Assembly: GCA_945868935.1 (NCBI GenBank)
Contig: CAMBNE010000002.1
Location: forward strand, 1 to 14,890
Reading direction: 5' to 3'
Source: an uncultured Clostridia bacterium
Lineage (GTDB): Bacteria; Bacillota; Clostridia; Oscillospirales; Acutalibacteraceae
DNA length: 14,890 nt
Part shown: positions 6,969-13,107 of the stretch, in pieces
Numbering within the stretch: the first letter of the stretch is position 1
How the letters are laid out: each line of letters opens with the position of its first letter
Made by a program: the position numbers and the translations under genes
The notes under the pieces: model-generated
Databases searched by the model: none
What the model was told of the DNA's origin: nothing
What the model saw: only the letters and a program-made list of their open reading frames with translations

Positions 6969-7583
6969 TTATCCTCTTTTTATAACTGCATTATTGGGGC
7001 AGACAGTCATACAGTTTCCGCAATGCAGACAGTTCTTTTGAATAATCATAGCCGGAACAGCCCCAAAATCAATGCAGTTTTGCGGACAAACAGGTTCACA
7101 CGCTTTGCAACCGATGCAGTTATCGCCAATCTCATATCCCTCATTTATTTCTTGCCCGTTCCCAAAAGTGAAAGAAGCTCGCTCAATAGGTTTTTTGGAA
7201 AGGTCGAACCATTCGCCGGTTCCCTCATAAATGCGAAATACGGTAAGAGCCTTGCGGGACTCTTTTGTCGGATAGATTTCTTTCATATAGCTGTTTTTCT
7301 CAAACAGCATGTTAAGCGGTTCGCTGCCGACTTCTTCGACCTTACCACTGACAGAAACGGAGGCGCAAGATAATGTGTTGCTGCCTTTCATTCCGGTCAA
7401 AGCAACATACCCTTTTTGTTTTAATCGCTCGTAAAGATTCTTACCCTTTGCCGTTAAAAAATACAGTCCGCTCTCGTCATAGTCCATTATATCAATAGCA
7501 CAGGTTACCGGCAGTCCGTTATTATCTACTGTTGCCATTACGATAGTATGGATTTCTTCAACAAGATATTTCAGGTAGTTCAT
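6969..7583 (-). CDS. FMN-binding split-barrel / 2x[4Fe-4S] ferredoxin fusion
   Basis: From the ATG at 7583, behind GAGGAG, the product has 204 residues. Residues 1-125 look like a pyridoxamine-phosphate-oxidase-type split barrel (IHTIVMATVDNNGLPVTCAID, LYFLTAKGKNLYERL), which binds FMN or F420-like cofactors. Residues 153-200 are a bacterial ferredoxin with two CxxCxxCxxxC clusters: Cys156/159/162/166 and Cys185/188/191/195. Such fusions are cytoplasmic flavin-iron-sulphur electron-transfer proteins of unknown substrate, common in strict anaerobes. It follows the SnoaL-like gene, with a hairpin between them, and precedes the macrodomain gene by four bases. This suggests the ADP-ribosylation pair answers a redox signal. 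The ORF extends upstream to 7697, but that part crosses the hairpin and has no family similarity. Confidence 0.93.
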   Translation of the reverse strand: MNYLKYLVEEIHTIVMATVDNNGLPVTCAIDIMDYDESGLYFLTAKGKNLYERLKQKGYVALTGMKGSNTLSCASVSVSGKVEEVGSEPLNMLFEKNSYMKEIYPTKESRKALTVFRIYEGTGEWFDLSKKPIERASFTFGNGQEINEGYEIGDNCIGCKACEPVCPQNCIDFGAVPAMIIQKNCLHCGNCMTVCPNNAVIKRG

Positions 7584-7607
7584 TTCATATCTCCTCGTTA
7601 TGGTAGG

Positions 7608-7642
7608 GAAAGCCACGCAAAACAAATGCTTGCGTGGCTTTC
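7608..7642 (-). terminator. Hairpin between SnoaL-like and ferredoxin-fusion genes
   Basis: GAAAGCCACGCAA (7608-7620) and TTGCGTGGCTTTC (7630-7642) are perfect 13-base inverted arms. On the transcribed minus strand the sequence after the stem is CCCTACC, without a U-run. A partial terminator or RNA-processing/stabilising hairpin that lowers expression of the downstream genes is more likely than a full stop. Confidence 0.6.
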
Positions 7643-7653
7643 GGTTGTTAAAT

Positions 7654-8427
7654 TTAGAACTTGCCGTTCTGATTCTGCCAAGCGGATTTATCTGCAATCG
7701 TCTCCATTACATCCCAATGCTCGGCAATCTTACCGTCCTCAACTCTCCAAAGGTCATAGTAAGAGGTCGGAGCGCCGCCAAAGGTACCTTCGCTGACTGC
7801 AAGTACGAAATTGCCCTGTGCAAGCACCTGATGTACGGTAGTGTAAATCATCTGAATGTTTTGCTCTGCAAGAGCGGCGAGTGCAGCACCTAAACCGGAT
7901 AAACCGTCTGCAATTCCTGTGTTATGCTGAAGGTATGTATCACCGTCAAAATAATCGGGCATTTTCTCCGGACGGTTGCCCTGCATAACATCGTAAAGGA
8001 AGTTCTTTACGACCTCACGGTTTGCTTCGGTCTTGTCAAGGTCTTTGATTACCAAAGTTCCGTCAAGCTGTGTTCTGCCGGACGGATTCGGTTCTGCTTT
8101 TGCGGCAAGGTTATCCCAATGCTCTGCAATCTTACCGTTTTCATCAAAGCGGAAGATGTCAAAAGCGACCTGTTCACCCGCACCTGCAAAATTGTAAACG
8201 GTCTGCAAGAAAACCTTGTCGCCGTCCTCAAAGGCACGAATATTGTTTACTGTTGTCTTAACCGGAGCGGAAGCAAGATATGCAACTGAACCGACAAAGG
8301 CGTCACGACCTGTGCCGTATGCAAGGTTGTGCTGAATGTAGCCTTCTGCAAGCAGTTCGGTTGCTTTCTCGGTGTCACCGGTTGCGAATGTGTTGATAAG
8401 CTCAAGTGCTTTCTGTGTGTTTGTCAT
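7654..8427 (-). CDS. Tandem SnoaL/NTF2-like domain protein
   Basis: The start is the ATG at 8427, with AAGGAGG eight bases upstream, giving 257 residues; the open frame runs to 8478 without support. The protein is an internal duplication of a cone-shaped SnoaL/NTF2-like domain. Repeat 1 covers about 6-107 and repeat 2 about 134-242. Matched motifs are YIQHN (30-34) with YLQHN (165-169), and GKIAEHWD at both 98-105 and 232-239. Single-domain members bind small hydrophobic molecules, and some are cyclases or isomerases; the conserved His in each QHN and EHW supports an active pocket. No signal peptide is seen. It is the first gene of the minus-strand operon divergent from HxlR 2, so it is probably the main induced product. 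Substrate unknown. Confidence 0.88.
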   Translation of the reverse strand: MTNTQKALELINTFATGDTEKATELLAEGYIQHNLAYGTGRDAFVGSVAYLASAPVKTTVNNIRAFEDGDKVFLQTVYNFAGAGEQVAFDIFRFDENGKIAEHWDNLAAKAEPNPSGRTQLDGTLVIKDLDKTEANREVVKNFLYDVMQGNRPEKMPDYFDGDTYLQHNTGIADGLSGLGAALAALAEQNIQMIYTTVHQVLAQGNFVLAVSEGTFGGAPTSYYDLWRVEDGKIAEHWDVMETIADKSAWQNQNGKF

Positions 8428-8498
8428 TTTTGTTTCCTCCTTAATATCATTTTGGATTACTTCTTTGGATTTTTTCAAGCTTTGTAGCTCTTGACTAT

Positions 8499-8527
8499 AT
8501 TATATTTGTGACAGTACTGCCTGTAAA
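8499..8527 (-). promoter_or_regulatory. Promoter of the SnoaL-ferredoxin-macro-SirTM operon
   Basis: Read on the minus strand, TTTACA (8527 to 8522), a 17-base spacer and TATAAT (8504 to 8499) form a near-consensus sigma-A promoter 72 bases before the ATG at 8427. It is the only strong promoter seen for the four-gene operon. Confidence 0.75.
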
Positions 8528-8580
8528 GTAAGCACAATATTGTGGTGTGGTTACCAAAAGGGTACTAATGGACGGTTACC
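8515..8580. promoter_or_regulatory. Candidate HxlR operators at the minus-strand operon promoter
   Basis: TACTGCCTGTAAAGTA (8515-8530) is a TACT-N8-AGTA inverted repeat that overlaps the -35 and spacer of the operon promoter. It resembles the TACT-N7-AGTA sites known for HxlR/YodB regulators. CACAATATTGTG (8533-8544) is a perfect 12-base palindrome just upstream. GGTTACC occurs twice as a direct repeat (8549-8555, 8574-8580), with a related GGGTACT (8560-8566) between them. The stretch is a dense cluster of possible binding sites; which one HxlR 2 uses is not decidable by eye. Confidence 0.5.
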
Positions 8581-8670
8581 GAGAGGAAACAAATGTGTAA
8601 ACAAAAGGATTTCAGCAGCTTTTAAGCTCTAAAAAAATTTTTTGTAATTTTTTATATTTCGGTGAAATAC

Positions 8671-8728
8671 TTGATTTCATCTATGACAGTATAGTATAAT
8701 ATGAGTGTTAGAAACAAAAAGATACTAT
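8671..8728 (+). promoter_or_regulatory. Promoter and inverted repeat before HxlR 2
   Basis: TTGATT (8671-8676), an 18-base spacer and TATAAT (8695-8700) form a sigma-A promoter. ATAGTAT (8691-8697) over the -10 box and ATACTAT (8722-8728) in the leader are perfect 7-base inverted arms, 24 bases apart. The TAGTATAAT core is the same as in the HxlR 1 promoter. Part of that identity is simply the -10 box, so autoregulation is only suggested. Confidence 0.55.
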
Positions 8729-8743
8729 TGTGAGGTTTTCATT

Positions 8744-9079
8744 ATGAGTAATAACAAATCAAAAGAATTGCCGGCTTGCCCGGTTGAAACAACGCTCACC
8801 TTAATCGGTGATAAATGGAAGGTTTTAATATTAAGAGACTTACTGCCGGGGACAAAGCGTTTCGGAGAACTGAAAAAATCAATCGGCAGTGTGTCTCAAA
8901 AGGTGCTTACTGCTCAGCTTCGTGATATGGAAGAAAACGGTCTTGTAAACCGAAAGGTATATGCGGAAGTGCCGCCGAGAGTAGAATACTCTCTGACAGA
9001 ACTGGGACAGAGCCTGAAGCCCATACTTGACGCTATGTGGAATTGGGGAGAAGATTATAAAGAAAAATGTAATAAATAG
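8744..9079 (+). CDS. HxlR-family winged-helix regulator 2
   Basis: A 111-residue HxlR regulator. The ATG at 8744 is preferred, with GAGG eight bases upstream; a GTG at 8705 has no ribosome binding site and lies at the transcription start. Residues 9-35 (LPACPVETTLTLIGDKWKVLILRDLL) carry the conserved Cys12 and the first helices. RFGELKKSIGSVSQKVLTAQL is the helix-turn-helix, and VPPRVEYSLTELGQSL is the wing and following helix. The Cys suggests thiol sensing of electrophiles, as in YodB-like members. It is divergent from the SnoaL-ferredoxin-macro-SirTM operon, which it most likely controls. It is a distant paralogue of HxlR 1 in the same window, and both sit in the same kind of divergent arrangement. 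Confidence 0.94.
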   Translation: MSNNKSKELPACPVETTLTLIGDKWKVLILRDLLPGTKRFGELKKSIGSVSQKVLTAQLRDMEENGLVNRKVYAEVPPRVEYSLTELGQSLKPILDAMWNWGEDYKEKCNK

Positions 9080-9081
9080 CA

Positions 9082-9120
9082 AAAGACCGTCAGTTCTCAT
9101 TTAGAGAGTTGACGGTCTTT
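9082..9120. terminator. Bidirectional terminator after HxlR 2, copy of the 5332 hairpin
   Basis: AAAGACCGTCA (9082-9092) pairs with TGACGGTCTTT (9110-9120). An inner TCTC/GAGA stem (9095-9098 with 9104-9107) surrounds ATTTA. The T-rich end on the plus strand and the A-rich start, which gives U on the minus strand, allow termination of both HxlR 2 and the convergent WYL gene. The arms and inner stem are shared with 5332-5365. Confidence 0.88.
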
Positions 9121-9162
9121 ACATTTGTCATTGGCTATGAAGCCGTAAACAGTGTTGTTGAA

Positions 9163-10212
9163 TTATGATATTAAATTATTACTGTAATTAATTACTGCTT
9201 TTTCAAATTCTTCTTTTATTTCATTTTTCAGAGAATCGGGTTCGATTATTGTAGCATCAGCACCGAATTTTAAGAAGTAGTTTTTTGCTTGATTTTCAGA
9301 ACAGTAGAAATTATATTCCTTTATATCGTTACTTTTATTATTGATTGCAGTAAATTCCGGTCGGTTGTGTTGCAATATGGAATATAAATGTTGCCCTTTG
9401 TTTGTAAGGAGTACTTTTATTTGAATTGGTTCATAAGAAATATATGCAGGAGTACGCACTGCTAAAATTTTTTCAATTTCATTTTGCTCGTTTTTAGTGA
9501 TAGTTTCTTTTTTTCCATACACACTTATTTTATTTAATCTTGAAATCCTGTATGAACATATTGTGTTTTTTTCATCATTTTCAAAATGTGAAAATCCAAC
9601 AAGGTAATTATAGTTTGTTTCAGGATCATGCATTATTTGATAGGGTTTTATGAAAACAATTGCCCCACCGTGAAGCTCTGCTCTCAATAATTTATTGTTT
9701 TTAATTGAATTTTCTATCTCATCGTAAAAATCAGCAAATATTATTTTTTCTCGGAAATTAAGTGATTGTGATGCATAATCTTCAAATAAATAGTGCAAAT
9801 ATTTGCCGATATATTCATAGCTGTAATCACTAACCGAGTCGGGAAAAATATTGCGATTTACGTTAAGCGTATCCATTGTTTTCTCTGAAATACTGAATTT
9901 AAAAGAAACACCATGGATTGGTTTATTTTTTTCTTCAAAAAATGCTTTTTTATGAGCAATAAAGAGTTTTTCAGAGAGTCCTTTTTTATCTTCTGATTCG
10001 AGATTGTTGAGAGCGGAATTAATGATTTGTTCTATACTGTCGCTGAAATAAGAAAAATCTGCAGAAGATTTTCCGCTATAATTTTTTATTATCCTGTTGA
10101 GAATTCCGTTGAAAGTAAGCTTATTATTTTTGTTTCGAAACAACAGAACATCGTTTTTGATTATTTTATATGTGTTTAGTGTAACTGTTACATTTTGCGG
10201 TGTAATACCCAT
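9163..10212 (-). CDS. WYL-domain regulator with ribbon-helix-helix-like N-terminus
   Basis: A 349-residue protein starting at the ATG at 10212, with AGGAGG eleven bases upstream. Residues 7-46 (VTVTLNTYKIIKNDV..., TFNGILNRIIKNY) have the strand-helix-helix look of a ribbon-helix-helix DNA-binding domain, not the winged helix usual in WYL proteins. A second such segment may lie at 102-150. Residues about 178-240 resemble a WYL ligand-binding barrel (LHGGAIVFIKPYQIMHD, NYLVGF, YRISRLNKISVYG). The C-terminal KNYFLKFGADATIIEPDSLKNEI resembles the WCX tail. RHH-WYL proteins are known as accessories of type VI-D CRISPR in Ruminococcus-like bacteria, but no cas gene is present here. It is divergent from the micro-ORF operon, which it likely controls. 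The ligand is unknown; WYL domains are thought to sense nucleotides or nucleic-acid ends. Confidence 0.82.
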   Translation of the reverse strand: MGITPQNVTVTLNTYKIIKNDVLLFRNKNNKLTFNGILNRIIKNYSGKSSADFSYFSDSIEQIINSALNNLESEDKKGLSEKLFIAHKKAFFEEKNKPIHGVSFKFSISEKTMDTLNVNRNIFPDSVSDYSYEYIGKYLHYLFEDYASQSLNFREKIIFADFYDEIENSIKNNKLLRAELHGGAIVFIKPYQIMHDPETNYNYLVGFSHFENDEKNTICSYRISRLNKISVYGKKETITKNEQNEIEKILAVRTPAYISYEPIQIKVLLTNKGQHLYSILQHNRPEFTAINNKSNDIKEYNFYCSENQAKNYFLKFGADATIIEPDSLKNEIKEEFEKAVINYSNNLIS

Positions 10213-10249
10213 TTGAACATTAACCTCCTTGTATTATTAATTATTATAT

Positions 10250-10330
10250 TTTACAACATAATTCAAATATTGTAAATATAAATAGAATAAATAAGTATAT
10301 AAAAATCTTAAAATATATAGAGTTTAAGAT
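10250..10330. promoter_or_regulatory. Two inverted repeats, candidate WYL-regulator operators
   Basis: TTTACAA (10250-10256) and TTGTAAA (10270-10276) are perfect 7-base arms with a 13-base spacer, next to a leftward TATAAT (10248 to 10243) that may be the WYL gene's own promoter. ATCTTAAA (10305-10312) and TTTAAGAT (10323-10330) are perfect 8-base arms with a 10-base spacer, in the middle of the divergent region. The rest of 10213-10429 is AT-rich sequence without other clear signals. AT-richness makes chance repeats more likely, so the assignment is tentative. Confidence 0.4.
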
Positions 10331-10370
10331 AAAATAATAGAATAAAAATATAAAAATAAATGATATTTGA

Positions 10371-10379
10371 TGTTATAAT
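10371..10379 (+). promoter_or_regulatory. Extended -10 promoter of the micro-ORF operon
   Basis: TG at 10371-10372 one base before TATAAT (10374-10379) forms an extended -10 element. The sequence 17 bases upstream (TAAAAA) is a poor -35, which is usual for extended -10 promoters. Transcription would start near 10386, about 44 bases before the first micro-ORF. Confidence 0.5.
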
Positions 10380-10429
10380 ATATCTATGGTATTATATTAA
10401 CACAACAAAAGTGATGCGGAGGTGATTTG

Positions 10430-10555
10430 ATGTTTGGATTAATAGCACTTACCGGTTTGACAACATGGAAAACAATAGGTCTTATCTGCTCAGTGTCCGG
10501 AGCGGTTTTAGAACTTGGTTCTACCGTTTCGGGATTGTTTAGAGATGACGATTAA
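10430..10555 (+). CDS. Hydrophobic micro-protein 1 (41 residues)
   Basis: An ATG at 10430, four bases after GGAGGTGA (10418-10425), opens 41 codons ending at TAA 10553-10555. The product begins MFGLIALTGLTTWKTIGLIC and continues as a Gly/Ser/Thr-rich hydrophobic helix (SVSGAVLELGSTVSGLF) that ends in RDDD. It is long enough to cross a membrane once, has no cleavable-signal layout, and is slightly acidic overall. I do not recognise a family. It is the first of three micro-ORFs that share the same ribosome binding sequence, in the operon divergent from the WYL regulator. Its C-terminal half matches micro-protein 2 in pattern (G-x-x-Φ-E-L...G). A membrane-active peptide, small membrane subunit or bacteriocin-like product are all possible. 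No function is assigned. Confidence 0.7.
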   Translation: MFGLIALTGLTTWKTIGLICSVSGAVLELGSTVSGLFRDDD

Positions 10556-10587
10556 TGACAGCGGTTATTGTAGTGGGAGGTGATACT

Positions 10588-10668
10588 ATGTTAGGGGAAA
10601 TCCTTATGGGAATTGGTATGGTTATCGGCACTGCTATTGAATTAATTGAGAATATCAAGGGCAGATGA
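10588..10668 (+). CDS. Hydrophobic micro-protein 2 (26 residues)
   Basis: An ATG at 10588 follows GGGAGGTGAT at 10576-10585 and opens 26 codons to TGA at 10666-10668. The product starts MLGEILMGIGMVIGTAIEL and ends IENIKGR: an amphipathic or membrane-inserting helix with Gly at 8, 10 and 14 that could support helix packing. An in-frame ATG at 10555, overlapping the stop of micro-protein 1 as TAATG, would add 11 residues. The strong ribosome binding site directly before 10588 argues for the shorter form. The segment G-T-A-I-E-L-I-E-N-I-K-G lines up with G-A-V-L-E-L-G-S-T-V-S-G of micro-protein 1, suggesting a duplicated peptide gene. No known family was recognised. Confidence 0.65.
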   Translation: MLGEILMGIGMVIGTAIELIENIKGR

Positions 10669-10702
10669 TAATCAGAATTATTATATATGCGGAGGTGATA
10701 TA

Positions 10703-10846
10703 ATGCCAAGTCCTAAAGATACACACGGACCAATCGTAAAGACAGGTCCTACCGCCGGAAAAAACCGCAGCAGAAATAACAATGGTAGATGGCGAGGTAA
10801 ACGCAGTGACGCCGGAAAGAAGAGGTGGATGAGAGTTGACAGTTGA
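10703..10846 (+). CDS. Basic micro-protein 3 (47 residues)
   Basis: An ATG at 10703, four bases after GGAGGTGAT (10691-10699... ATAATG), gives 47 codons; an upstream in-frame start at 10646 has no ribosome binding site and overlaps micro-protein 2. The peptide has 13 Lys/Arg against 3 Asp, a net charge near +10, and is rich in Gly and Asn. Its C-terminal half has a loosely repeated pattern (TAGKNRSR, NGRWRGKR, DAGKKRW). It is probably unstructured or nucleic-acid-binding, quite unlike its two hydrophobic neighbours. It closes the micro-ORF operon and is followed by a GC-rich hairpin 12 bases after the stop. No family was recognised; RNA or DNA binding, or neutralising an acidic partner, is speculation. 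Confidence 0.72.
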   Translation: MPSPKDTHGPIVKTGPTAGKNRSRNNNGRWRGKRSDAGKKRWMRVDS

Positions 10847-10857
10847 ACATCATAGAG

Positions 10858-10886
10858 CAAAGCCGCCCTTAATCAGGGCGGCTTTG
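10858..10886 (+). terminator. GC-rich hairpin ending the micro-ORF operon
   Basis: CAAAGCCGCCCT (10858-10869) and AGGGCGGCTTTG (10875-10886) form a perfect 12-base stem with loop TAATC. The T's lie within the stem end and the tail (GCAAATTT) is weak. It is probably a terminator, possibly leaky, between the micro-ORFs and the DUF3825 gene. Confidence 0.7.
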
Positions 10887-10926
10887 GCAAATTTAATATA
10901 AATTACGACAAATATGGACAAAAATA

Positions 10927-10955
10927 TTGAAAATATAACCAATATGTGATATAAT
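10927..10955 (+). promoter_or_regulatory. Near-consensus promoter of the DUF3825 gene
   Basis: TTGAAA (10927-10932), a 17-base spacer and TATAAT (10950-10955) with an extended TG at 10947-10948. Upstream, GACAAATAT and GACAAAAATAT start exactly 10 bases apart (10907 and 10917), a possible binding site on one face of the helix. The leader is about 28 bases, with AGGAGAG before the ATG. Confidence 0.75.
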
Positions 10956-10990
10956 ATATAAAAATTTAAAAAAATTCAGGAGAGATAAAC

Positions 10991-12958
10991 ATGATTGATA
11001 ATAATAGTTCAAATAATAATTTTTGCAATGACTCTGAAAATAAGCAGAATAATGAAACTGAATGTGAAACAAAGAACTTTCAGGAAACTTATCGAGATTT
11101 TATCTATCATCCGGGAGAGTACGCATATGCAAAATGTATCAAAGTGACGGAGAACCGTTATATATTTCAATGTATTGACAAATATTCTTATTTTTATATT
11201 TCAAAATCTTTGGCGGACGAGTTTAATTTTAATATTGAAATAGATAAATATTATTGGTCTAAGCTTGGAACTGATTTTAAACAAACAGAGAATAATTGTC
11301 AATACTCAAAAGTGTGGTTTATTGCAGATGCATCAAAAAGTAATACAGGAATTGAAATTAACCAATTTGCAAACTTGCATAGAAAGAACGATATAATCTA
11401 TGCTCCTATCACAGATAAAAATATAGATTACATATCGGTTAATATTTCTCCGAATTTTACATTACGTATAGAATCAAATAAATTTAAGGGTCAATATTCC
11501 GATTTTAAGCAAGGAGATATCGCTAAGTTTGAGATAGAAAGTCTTTTGAGGAAAGAAAATGGCAAAATCACTGTACAATTAAAGCCGGTTTTCCACGAAA
11601 CTAGGAATGATAAGTTCCTTTGGGATATGTTGCCAAAAACAATGGATTATTCTGAAGTTACTATACCTGAAAAAATTTTGGGTATAATTAATAAAAATAT
11701 ACAAGATAAACTTTTTTCATATTCAACATTTACGAACTGTGCTTTAGATGATAATGATGATTCACTGAGCCGTGAAGAGTTAATATCATTTCTCAATGAG
11801 AAATATAAAATTGCATATGATAGTAAAAAAGTGACTATGCATTATAATTATAATTACTATTATATGGAATTTGATACGGGAGAAAAAGATGAAAGAGGCG
11901 TACCGATACATGTTTGTTTTAAAAAGAAAAGAGAAGAGATAAACAGGAATTGGAAATGTAATCTGATTGGATTTTCAAGCGCAGAACGTGAATTTGAAAA
12001 ATATGTTTATGTTGATAATTGGCAGAAACTATTGGACGAATTAAGCGATATGTTACTTAAAGGAGAAAACTGGGATTTATCAGGCGAAAATGAAAAAGGT
12101 AAGCACTTCATTCTCAAACAATATCTGAAATTCACTTTCTATAAAGTTCGTATTGACAACAAAATAACTGAAAATATAGATAAAGGTATTGCTGTTTTTG
12201 ATACGGGTCTTGTGGATAAATCATATGATAATATATATTGCTACCTTGAGAAAAATAAGAACAAATATGACTTTTATGAGCGAGATTGGAGCTTTGGATA
12301 TTTTGCAACATGGGGAAAGGGGGAGAATGGTAAAAACTTACCTCGTTTATTTGCAATACAACCAAATCCGGCAAAATATATTGATAAATTAGAAAATATT
12401 TTCTATGACACTGATAAAATTTTGTTTTGTGATTATGAACACATAATATTGGATAATATAAACCGATTGCCTTTTGAATTTTTGAAAACCAAATTGAAAG
12501 ATTACGAGCGTTTTCAAAAGATTATTAATAAATATAGCAATGACCCGAAATCTTTTAAAAAATTTAATGAGGTATCAGAATATATTAAGGAAGACCATAA
12601 GGGAGATGGAAAAGCTTATAAAGAAATTCAAACGAGTTTGGAAACGGCAGTTGATACGGCAATAAAATATTGCAGATGGAATTATAAAACTGCGATACCG
12701 ATATATTATCCCAGAACAAATGGTATCAGTTTGTTGCTGCCTTTGTGTTTAACTAACAATGACAACAGAGCTGATGTTGCATTGGTGATTGAGAAACTTG
12801 AAAGCGGACATTATCAAGGTCAGACAATATTAACCCTTGATATGGCATATCAGGATGCAAGACTAATATGTCGCCCAAACAGCGAATGGCTTACACCTGA
12901 AAACATTGAAACTTATCATAATATAGAAGATGATGATTTGGATGATTTTGATGAGTGA
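10991..12958 (+). CDS. DUF3825 domain protein with N-terminal OB-fold-like region
   Basis: A 655-residue protein. Residues 1-30 are Asn/Glu-rich and disordered. Two beta-rich stretches (about 42-75, AYAKCIKVTENRYIFQCID; and 145-200, FKGQYSDFKQGDIAKFEIESL) look like S1/cold-shock OB folds. Residues about 205-300 may hold a small helical, HTH-like module. The C-terminal half matches DUF3825: the AVFDTGLVDKSYDNIYCYLE motif near 401-420, and a closing block with ISLLLPLCLTNNDNRADVAL, HYQGQTILTLDMAYQDARLI and CRPNSEWL (579-634). The tail is acidic (DDDLDDFDE). DUF3825 has no established activity; its partners suggest RNA binding. It has its own promoter just after the micro-ORF operon, on the same strand. 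No membrane segment or known catalytic motif was found. Confidence 0.8.
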   Translation: MIDNNSSNNNFCNDSENKQNNETECETKNFQETYRDFIYHPGEYAYAKCIKVTENRYIFQCIDKYSYFYISKSLADEFNFNIEIDKYYWSKLGTDFKQTENNCQYSKVWFIADASKSNTGIEINQFANLHRKNDIIYAPITDKNIDYISVNISPNFTLRIESNKFKGQYSDFKQGDIAKFEIESLLRKENGKITVQLKPVFHETRNDKFLWDMLPKTMDYSEVTIPEKILGIINKNIQDKLFSYSTFTNCALDDNDDSLSREELISFLNEKYKIAYDSKKVTMHYNYNYYYMEFDTGEKDERGVPIHVCFKKKREEINRNWKCNLIGFSSAEREFEKYVYVDNWQKLLDELSDMLLKGENWDLSGENEKGKHFILKQYLKFTFYKVRIDNKITENIDKGIAVFDTGLVDKSYDNIYCYLEKNKNKYDFYERDWSFGYFATWGKGENGKNLPRLFAIQPNPAKYIDKLENIFYDTDKILFCDYEHIILDNINRLPFEFLKTKLKDYERFQKIINKYSNDPKSFKKFNEVSEYIKEDHKGDGKAYKEIQTSLETAVDTAIKYCRWNYKTAIPIYYPRTNGISLLLPLCLTNNDNRADVALVIEKLESGHYQGQTILTLDMAYQDARLICRPNSEWLTPENIETYHNIEDDDLDDFDE

Positions 12959-13050
12959 TTAATTAGATGTAAAACCAAGAGTCAATGATATTAATAATAG
13001 GCAAATCAATATAGAACTGTAATATTCTATAATTGCAACCAAACAACACA

Positions 13051-13082
13051 AAATGCACCCATAACACAGCTTGGGTGCATTT
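13051..13082. terminator. Hairpin downstream of the DUF3825 gene
   Basis: AAATGCACCC (13051-13060) pairs perfectly with GGGTGCATTT (13073-13082) around a 12-base loop. The following GTATTAAA is a weak tail, so it may act together with the stronger hairpin 30 bases further on. Between the DUF3825 stop at 12958 and this hairpin nothing else was seen. Confidence 0.6.
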
Positions 13083-13107
13083 GTATTAAAATAAGAGATT
13101 TGTTCCA

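Noticed and set aside
7924..8289. 121-residue plus-strand frame inside the SnoaL-like gene
   Set aside because: Antisense shadow of a gene with clear internal-repeat motifs; no family resemblance.
10281..10350. Repeated ATAGAATAAA-like words in the WYL/micro-ORF spacer
   Set aside because: In such AT-rich DNA short direct repeats are expected by chance, and no regular spacing was found.
10546..10587. Alternative start of micro-protein 2 at 10555, and a 13-codon frame at 10546
   Set aside because: Neither has a ribosome binding site, while GGGAGGTGAT lies directly before the ATG at 10588.
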